Shown: piece after piece, positions 6,177 through 11,129 of the stretch
Layout: each line of letters opens with the position of its first letter
Position numbering within the stretch: position 1 is the stretch's first letter
NCBI GenBank assembly: GCA_031267115.1
Contig: JAIRZS010000245.1
Span: forward strand, 1-11,129
DNA length: 11,129 nt
DNA from: Treponema sp.
GTDB taxonomy: Bacteria; Spirochaetota; Spirochaetia; Treponematales; Breznakiellaceae
Direction of reading: 5' to 3'
The notes under the pieces: model-generated
The model's database searches: none
What the model was told of the DNA's origin: nothing
Seen by the model: only the letters and a program-made list of their open reading frames with translations
Made by a program: the position numbers and the translations under genes

Positions 6177-7901
6177 ATGGGTAAGACGACGGAAGGGGGC
6201 GCGACTCCCTGGGCATTTTTGGACAAATATCGGGGGACTGCTTTTTCCGGCGAATGGCCGACCCTCCCCCAGATGTACAGGATTTCGGTTTCCCGTTACG
6301 GGGACCGGCCCTGTTTTACTATTTTCGAGCCGGGCCGGATCACGCTCAATTATAACGAGGCGTTCGCCCTGATAAACGCGGCGGCCCGCTGGCTTCATTC
6401 CAGGGGAATCCGCAAGGGGGACAGGGTCGCGCTTACCGGGAAAAATTCCCCGGAATGGGCCGTAGCCTACCTCGGCATACTCTTTGCCGGGGCCACCGTG
6501 GTGCCGATTGACGCCCAGCTTAAGTTCGACGAGGCGGAACTGCTGGTCAAAACCGCAAAGGCCCGGCTTCTCTTTGTGGACGAAGACAAGTACGAGCGTT
6601 TCTCGCAAAACCCCGGCGGGCTTGAGTACGTCGTTTCCCTTAGAAAAGACGTAGGCGAGTATATCTACACCCTGGACGGCCCCGGTGCGGAAATCGAAGA
6701 GGCGGGCGCGGAGGACCTCGCGGCGATACTCTTTACGTCCGGGACCATGGGAAAGCCCAAAGGGGTTATGCTTACCCACCAGAATCTGGTTTCCGACTGC
6801 TACCTGGCCCAGGGAACGCCCCTCATTTTATATTGCACCGACGTGTTTTACGCACTGCTCCCGCTGCATCACGCCTACACCATGCTTGCCGTGTTTATCG
6901 AAACCATCTCCGTCGGGGCGGAACTGGTGTTCGGCAAGAAGATGGTAACGCAGCTTATACTAAAGGATTTGAAGCAGGGAAAAATCACCATGCTTTTGGG
7001 AGTGCCGATGCTGTTCAACAAACTGCTCACCGGCATTCTCAAGGGCATACGGGAAAAGGGAGCGGTGGTATACGGCCTTATCAGTTTTCTCATGCTCCTG
7101 TCCGGCATCATCAAAAAAATATTCAAGGTAAACCCCGGCAAAAAAATGTTCCACGCCGTACTGGAAAAAGCCTCGCTTACTACCCTGCGGATCTGCATCT
7201 GCGGCGGCGGCCCCCTGGCCCCTTCGGTTTTCAGGAAGTACAACCAGCTCGGCATCGACTTTGTGCAGGGCTACGGCCTCACCGAAACCAGCCCCATTAT
7301 CAACATCAACCCGATAAACCACTACAAGGAAACCAGCGTGGGAAAGATAATTCCCCATATAGAGATGAAGGTACTCAGCCCCGACGACCGGGGCATAGGG
7401 GAAGTAATCGTAAAAGGGCCGGTGGTGATGAAAGGCTACTTTGAGATGCCCGAGGAAACCGCCGCAAGCTTTACCGAAGACGGCTGGCTCAAGACCGGCG
7501 ACTTGGGCTATCTTGACAGTGAAAACTACCTTTACCTTACAGGCCGGGCCAAGAACCTCATCGTTACCGAAGGCGGGAAAAACGTCTACCCCGAAGAAAT
7601 TGAAAACGAGTTCCAGCTTTTCGAGGAAATCGATCAGATACTGGTGCGCGGTTTTGTGCAGGACAAGAAGATGAAAGTCGAGGGTATCGAAGCCCTGGTC
7701 TATCCCGTCCCCGAGTCCTTTGGCGGAAGCGCCGAAACAGGGCCGGCCGCGCCGAAAGAGGAAATCAGGGAGCGCATCGAGAAGATCGTCGCCGAGGTAA
7801 ACCAGCGCCTCCTTCCCTACCAGCGCATCGAACGCATTGTAGTGCTGGACGAGCCCATGGAAATGACCACCACAAAAAAAATTAAACGCGATGCGGTTTA
7901 G
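6177..7901 (+). CDS. AMP-forming acyl-CoA synthetase (long-chain fatty-acid--CoA ligase type)
   Basis: This 574-residue enzyme belongs to the adenylate-forming (ANL) superfamily: it activates a carboxylic acid with ATP to an acyl-AMP and transfers it to CoA. The core motifs are intact: the P-loop TSGTMGKPKG (187-196), YGLTETSP (366-373), LKTGD with D442 binding the ribose, TGRAKNLIVTEGGKNVYPEE with R457 at the domain hinge, and the C-terminal catalytic-lysine segment TTTKKIKR (564-571). The chain stops three residues after that motif. A hydrophobic stretch VVYGLISFLMLLSGIIKKIF (about 300-320) lies between the nucleotide motifs, as in long-chain enzymes that touch the membrane. The exact acid cannot be told from sequence; long-chain fatty acids are the best guess from overall similarity. 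It has its own ribosome binding site, is transcribed alone after a structured upstream region, and converges on a glycosyltransferase across a palindromic spacer. Confidence 0.92.
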   Translation: MGKTTEGGATPWAFLDKYRGTAFSGEWPTLPQMYRISVSRYGDRPCFTIFEPGRITLNYNEAFALINAAARWLHSRGIRKGDRVALTGKNSPEWAVAYLGILFAGATVVPIDAQLKFDEAELLVKTAKARLLFVDEDKYERFSQNPGGLEYVVSLRKDVGEYIYTLDGPGAEIEEAGAEDLAAILFTSGTMGKPKGVMLTHQNLVSDCYLAQGTPLILYCTDVFYALLPLHHAYTMLAVFIETISVGAELVFGKKMVTQLILKDLKQGKITMLLGVPMLFNKLLTGILKGIREKGAVVYGLISFLMLLSGIIKKIFKVNPGKKMFHAVLEKASLTTLRICICGGGPLAPSVFRKYNQLGIDFVQGYGLTETSPIININPINHYKETSVGKIIPHIEMKVLSPDDRGIGEVIVKGPVVMKGYFEMPEETAASFTEDGWLKTGDLGYLDSENYLYLTGRAKNLIVTEGGKNVYPEEIENEFQLFEEIDQILVRGFVQDKKMKVEGIEALVYPVPESFGGSAETGPAAPKEEIRERIEKIVAEVNQRLLPYQRIERIVVLDEPMEMTTTKKIKRDAV

Positions 7902-8064
7902 GGCGTCATAGGCCGCGGATAACCGCAGCCGGCCTGAGGGGGGGCCTGTTACCGGACGGGCGGCCCGGACAGACGCCGGCCCTGTCCGGCCCCCCTACGG
8001 CCGGGCCGGGGTCCCGGCCTACCCCCCTCGCGCGGCTGTCTCCCCCGCGCCGGCCGGGCAGCGT
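7902..8064. repeat. G+C-rich palindromic spacer between convergent genes
   Basis: The spacer is almost entirely G and C. Stems seen are CCGGACAG / CTGTCCGG (7965-7972, 7982-7989), GGCCGGG / CCCGGCC (8004-8019) and an alternative outer pairing GGGGGGCC / GGCCCCCC (7939-7946, 7988-7995). It could end transcription from both sides, although no T run is present. It resembles in style, but not in sequence, the cluster at 5146-5216. It marks an abrupt fall in G+C towards the right. Confidence 0.6.
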
Positions 8065-8928
8065 CTAAACGGCATTATGCGCCGTCTCCGGGTTGTTTTT
8101 CCTGTGTTTTTTTCTTGTAATATATTTTTCGATGTAATATTCCGCCGCCTTGCCCGGCCCCATGCGTTTTACCCGGTTTCCGGCCGCAATTATTTTACGG
8201 GCTATCTTTGACAGCAGCGTTTTTTCCCCGAATATCCTGTTTATTTTTTGCTCTGTATCCCTGTTCTTCCTCCATTCCGGCGAATGGTACTGCGTTGCAA
8301 AATGGTGTACCGTATAGGTGTTTTTTGTCCGTTCTATTGCCCCGGTTAGTATATTCTTCGCCGTAAAATATTCCCTTGGATAAATTTTATATTCTTCGTC
8401 CTTGAAACATTCAAGCGCGTTTTTCATTATTTCCGGTGAAATTACCGGGTTTATATAATCATGACGTTCGGATGCCGGCATTCGCATTATTTTTCCCATA
8501 TTCTCCTTGTCAATAAAATCATTGATTTCGTAATACTCCATGCACTTTCTTATATATTCGTGGCTTTTTACCGCTCCAAAACAGCCAGCTTCCAGATTTT
8601 CGCTTATTTGGTTTTCATACGCAAGCATCAGCCCGCTGTCCAGTAATTCCCCGAACGGTTTTACTATTTCCATATCCATATCAAGATATATGCCGCCATA
8701 GCTGTAAACGGCAAAGAAACGGATATAGTCGGAGGCGTAGGCATACATACCTGTGTCGAACGCCTGCCTTGTCCATGCCGTTTTATTCAGGTCAAAACGT
8801 TTTGTGTCCCACAGAATAAATTGATATTCGGGAAGTTTTATTTTCCATAATTCCATATATTTCTGGTAATCTGCCGGTATAGGATTGTCCGACAGCCAGC
8901 AATAGTGAATGATCTTTGGTATTGCCAT
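8065..8928 (-). CDS. Glycosyltransferase with DXD motif (Gly_transf_sug / GT32-like)
   Basis: The 287-residue protein opens with IPKIIHYCWLSDNPIP (3-18), then LPEYQFILWD (32-41), YASDYIRFFAVYSYGG (64-79) and IYLDMDMEIV (80-89). This order is typical of the glycosyltransferase family that includes yeast Och1 and many bacterial capsule or lipopolysaccharide sugar transferases. D83 and D85 form the DXD that holds the metal and nucleotide sugar. A later HHFATQYHSPEWRK is also family-like. The C-terminal 60 residues are Lys/Arg-rich and may sit against the membrane. There is no signal peptide, so it acts in the cytoplasm on a surface glycan; donor and acceptor are unknown. The gene is much richer in A+T than the genes to its left (21 of 60 bases are G/C at 8341-8400, against 45 of 60 at 4441-4500), which suggests transfer. 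GGGGA five bases before the ATG is a possible ribosome binding site. No other polysaccharide genes are visible nearby. Confidence 0.88.
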   Translation of the reverse strand: MAIPKIIHYCWLSDNPIPADYQKYMELWKIKLPEYQFILWDTKRFDLNKTAWTRQAFDTGMYAYASDYIRFFAVYSYGGIYLDMDMEIVKPFGELLDSGLMLAYENQISENLEAGCFGAVKSHEYIRKCMEYYEINDFIDKENMGKIMRMPASERHDYINPVISPEIMKNALECFKDEEYKIYPREYFTAKNILTGAIERTKNTYTVHHFATQYHSPEWRKNRDTEQKINRIFGEKTLLSKIARKIIAAGNRVKRMGPGKAAEYYIEKYITRKKHRKNNPETAHNAV

Positions 8929-9039
8929 TCGTCCCCGACACGCTGTTGTACGCCGATAATTTTGCCCTTGCGGGTACTGCCAATAAAAATTCTATATTCG
9001 ATTTCAAATTTGATGTAGGAGCAAGTTTTGATTTTTAGT
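8928..9039 (+). pseudogene. Possible remnant: C-terminal end of a beta-barrel outer-membrane protein
   Basis: On the plus strand a frame reads FVPDTLLYADNFALAG, then NKNSIFDFKFDVGASFDF and a TAG at 9037-9039. Alternating hydrophobic and polar residues, ending in Phe, are what the last strands of an outer-membrane beta-barrel look like. There is no start codon, and in-frame sequence to the left is quickly stopped (TGA at 8910-8912) and overlaps the glycosyltransferase start. I infer a 3' gene fragment left behind when the segment to its left replaced the rest. The fragment is only about 36 codons, so chance cannot be excluded. Confidence 0.4.
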
Positions 9040-9291
9040 AATTTCTTATATAAATCCGGGCAGCCGTTCCAAAGCATAGTATTCTAAAACAGCCGCAATT
9101 AATCGGATAATTATTGCTTTTACGCATAGAATTCTTCGGAAACTTCGATTTTTGAATAAATACTTTAAAAAGTGAATATTTCCGGACAATTCCGGCTTTT
9201 TGGGCAGTGCGCTCGGTAATGACCAAACTTCAGAAATTTACCGCAAAGTTGAAAACCGGGATAGGAGGCTTTAGTCCAGTCAACCAACTGG
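9040..9291. other. A+T-rich intergenic stretch without a recognised gene
   Basis: This stretch is among the most A+T-rich in the window (15 of 60 bases are G/C at 9121-9180). Frames on both strands are short and show no recognisable domain. A small plus-strand hairpin, CCGGA / TCCGG (9182-9195), is followed by TTTTT (9197-9201). CCAGT / ACTGG (9276-9291) forms a 5-bp stem just after the receptor stop on the minus strand, without a T run. Confidence 0.6.
9182..9201 (+). terminator. Weak rho-independent-type terminator
   Basis: CCGGA (9182-9186) pairs with TCCGG (9191-9195) around CAAT, then C and TTTTT. The stem is short. It is oriented to end transcription coming from the outer-membrane-protein remnant, which would fit a leftover gene end. 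Confidence 0.25.
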
Positions 9292-11129
9292 TTAATAATT
9301 AAAGCGCACACCGAGGGTTACATTGATACCGGGCATGGGATAACCGTAATGGGATTCGTAAGACTGGTTAAGCAGATTGCGGACTATGGTAAAAACGGAG
9401 AAATATTCTCCGATATTTTGGTTTACGTTTATTGTCAAAAGGAAATACTGATCAAGCCCAACAAGATTTGTCCTGCTGGTATAGCGGATACTTTCGTAGT
9501 GTCCGGAAAAAAGAAAGGAGCCGCTGCCCCAGAAAAAATCGAGGGACGCCCCTGCTGTGTGCGTGGGCTGATAGGGGATACGCTGTTCATCCTCCCAGGT
9601 ATAACCATAACTTAAAAGATATGTAGAAAGGTACTGGTAGGATAAAGAGGGGCTAATTCTCTTGATGGGGCCTATGTTTACGGGAATGACAACTTTGACT
9701 CTTGTATCAGATCCAAAAAAGGCCGCTTCGCCGATATTCTGGGGTTCCCAGATGCCACCGAAACTGCGATGCCAATGAATTGAGTCCTTCGTCATCTGTG
9801 CAAAAAAGGTGGTTTCAATAGTAAAAAATTCCCGGTAACGGAATTCCGCCGAAAGGTCCGCTCCCCAGCCGTCTTCCGGTTTCAGATTGGGGTTGCCGAT
9901 AGATCCGCCCCCGGCCCAGTAAAGATCCTCAAAATCGGGAAATTTGAAACTGCGGAAGTAGTTGTTTCTTAAAGTAAGAAAATCGGCGGCTTCCCACACA
10001 AAGCCCAGCTTCGGTACAGGTACTATTTTTCCGCCGTCAGTTACCGCCTTTATCGAAGGTATGATGAGGAAATGCCGGATTGGCGACAGTTCCGCCGTGA
10101 AATACGCGCCGCCGTCGTGCCTGCTCCGGCTGTCTGTTGCCGTAGAATCAATGTAAACGTACCGGTAATCCCAGCCTGTCCGTAGAACAAGCACCTCCAA
10201 CGGATACCATCCCCAGCGGTTTATAACCGTAACGCCGTTCTGATCGTAGCGCGAGAGGGACATTCCGGTCCGATCATAAGACATGCGCGCCCATGAATGA
10301 CTAAGCGTGAACTCGGCGGACAAATCGTCGCGAAAGGCTACAGGCATTTCATACATCAGGCTTTCCCTGGTGGTAAAGTCGTTTTGCGTACCGGTAACGC
10401 TCGAAAAACCGGTTGCCGGAAGAGTCCTGTCGCTGAAATAAATGTCGGCACTCAGGAGAAGTTTTGATAAATCGGGAAAATTCCACGCGAGAAGAGTCCC
10501 TCCGCCCGCGTCCCACACTTCGTTATATTGTTTTCTGCGTATTTTTCCCAATATTGAATCTTTGTAAAGGTAGTTATTCCCGGCGCGGTTACCAAAAAGA
10601 TGAGTACCCCACGAAAAATTATCCCCGCCGTGTGACAGGGAAAAGTTTAACTGCTGTGTGTCGGCAAGGTCCTGCCACATCGGGTCTTTTTTTGTACCGT
10701 CCCATTCGGTATAATTGCCCGGCAGATATGAAATATTTGAAAGACCGGCGGCGATATGCAGGCCGGGCTTGCGGTCTTTTACGGTGATGATATTGACCAC
10801 GCCGCCCAGCGCCCCCGACACGTTGAATTTGGAATCGGAACCGCCGTAGATAACTTCAACGCTCTCAATATTGTTCATATCAAGGGAATTGAAGTCGAAA
10901 TTTCCCGACATAGCCGAATTGACCGGTACGCCATCAATCAGTATGGCAATACGCTCGGTACTGAAGCCCCGTATATTTATATCCGACGAATTTCCATATG
11001 CGCCGTACCGGGTAACATTTATATTGAGAGCCTCCTCAAGCAGGGTGGGCAGATCGGGCGCGGCGATACGGTCTATTTCGCTTTTGGAAACAATCTTAAC
11101 CTGGGAGGCCGTATCCCGCGTTCCGGTTA
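9292..11129 (-). CDS. TonB-dependent outer-membrane receptor, 5' end cut by window edge
   Basis: The frame is open from the right edge to a TAA at 9294-9292 and gives 611 visible residues. The first 115 or so form a plug domain: VKIVSKSEIDRIAAPDLPTL, LLEEALNINV, INIRGFSTERIAILIDGVPV, IESVEVIYGGSDSKFNVSGA and GGVVNIITV, a classic order for this family. The rest is barrel: repeated aromatic-rich beta strands, SFKFPDFEDLYW, NLKPEDGWGADLSAEF, and the terminal VRNLLNQSYESHYGYPMPG with final strand VTLGVRFNY ending in an aromatic residue. These receptors import scarce nutrients such as cobalamin, haem or siderophores using TonB energy. The sequence does not say which, though the compact build resembles BtuB-like receptors. 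The signal peptide and any TonB box lie outside the window. An internal ATG at 10911 is not the start, since the plug continues upstream of it. G+C is intermediate between the left part and the glycosyltransferase. Confidence 0.93.
   Translation of the reverse strand, partial: TGTRDTASQVKIVSKSEIDRIAAPDLPTLLEEALNINVTRYGAYGNSSDINIRGFSTERIAILIDGVPVNSAMSGNFDFNSLDMNNIESVEVIYGGSDSKFNVSGALGGVVNIITVKDRKPGLHIAAGLSNISYLPGNYTEWDGTKKDPMWQDLADTQQLNFSLSHGGDNFSWGTHLFGNRAGNNYLYKDSILGKIRRKQYNEVWDAGGGTLLAWNFPDLSKLLLSADIYFSDRTLPATGFSSVTGTQNDFTTRESLMYEMPVAFRDDLSAEFTLSHSWARMSYDRTGMSLSRYDQNGVTVINRWGWYPLEVLVLRTGWDYRYVYIDSTATDSRSRHDGGAYFTAELSPIRHFLIIPSIKAVTDGGKIVPVPKLGFVWEAADFLTLRNNYFRSFKFPDFEDLYWAGGGSIGNPNLKPEDGWGADLSAEFRYREFFTIETTFFAQMTKDSIHWHRSFGGIWEPQNIGEAAFFGSDTRVKVVIPVNIGPIKRISPSLSYQYLSTYLLSYGYTWEDEQRIPYQPTHTAGASLDFFWGSGSFLFSGHYESIRYTSRTNLVGLDQYFLLTINVNQNIGEYFSVFTIVRNLLNQSYESHYGYPMPGINVTLGVRFNY

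Noticed and set aside
5970..6779. Upstream extension of the lipoprotein frame by about 270 codons
   Set aside because: The extension runs through the promoter and the hairpins and is antisense to the ligase. The signal peptide at 5969 marks the real start.
9219..9299. A 26-residue plus-strand frame (MTKLQKFTAK... VNN)
   Set aside because: No ribosome binding site, no recognisable homology, and it overlaps the end of the TonB receptor gene. Too short to support.
10909..10911. The internal ATG as start of the TonB receptor
   Set aside because: In-frame codons to the right encode the first half of the plug domain (for example INIRGFSTERIAILIDGVPV), so the gene begins outside the window.
1..11129. 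CRISPR arrays, tRNA or rRNA genes, transposases
   Set aside because: No regularly spaced repeats with unique spacers, no cloverleaf-like or rRNA-like segments and no transposase motifs were seen on either strand. This was by eye only.

Overview
The window looks like chromosomal DNA of a spirochaete, most likely a Treponema-type organism of the termite-gut kind. This placement is inference. It rests on the G+C-rich genes interrupted by short palindromic intergenic DNA, a lipoprotein with a relaxed spirochaetal-style lipobox, an outer-membrane TonB-dependent receptor, and a membrane protein with a degenerate GGDEF-like domain. No rRNA, tRNA, CRISPR array or recognisable transposase was seen.

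Layout. (1) 1-842, minus: a nearly complete Memo-family protein (AmmeMemoRadiSam system protein B), cut at the left edge. It is divergent from (2) 899-2302, plus: a two-TM membrane protein with a sensor-like loop, a long acidic linker and a C-terminal degenerate GGDEF-like domain. (3) 2339-3202, minus: an MscS mechanosensitive channel, divergent from (4) 3335-4291 murB and (5) 4294-5181 TatD-family hydrolase, which form a tight two-gene plus-strand operon. (6) 5109-5216: direct repeats and three stacked hairpins that supply the tatD 3' end and lie between convergent genes. (7) 5214-5969, minus: a lipoprotein of unknown function. (8) 5970-6176: a structured divergent intergenic region with a good minus-strand promoter, a terminator-like hairpin and a perfect 15-bp inverted repeat. 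(9) 6177-7901, plus: a long-chain-type acyl-CoA ligase. (10) 7902-8064: very G+C-rich palindromic spacer. (11) 8065-8928, minus: an A+T-rich DXD glycosyltransferase. (12) 8928-9291: an A+T-rich stretch holding what looks like the orphaned C-terminus of a beta-barrel outer-membrane protein. (13) 9292-11129, minus: a TonB-dependent receptor cut at the right edge.

The left two thirds is mostly housekeeping: peptidoglycan precursor synthesis, osmotic safety valve, hydrolase and fatty-acid activation. The right third concerns the cell surface (glycan transfer, outer-membrane transport) and drops sharply in G+C, suggesting an accessory or rearranged segment.

The most notable signals are four genes whose -10-like box sits 5-9 nt before the ATG with no Shine-Dalgarno (likely leaderless mRNAs), the palindrome cluster that has become coding sequence at the tatD end, the structured leader of the acyl-CoA ligase, and the outer-membrane-protein remnant beside the glycosyltransferase. 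No clearly new multi-gene system was found.
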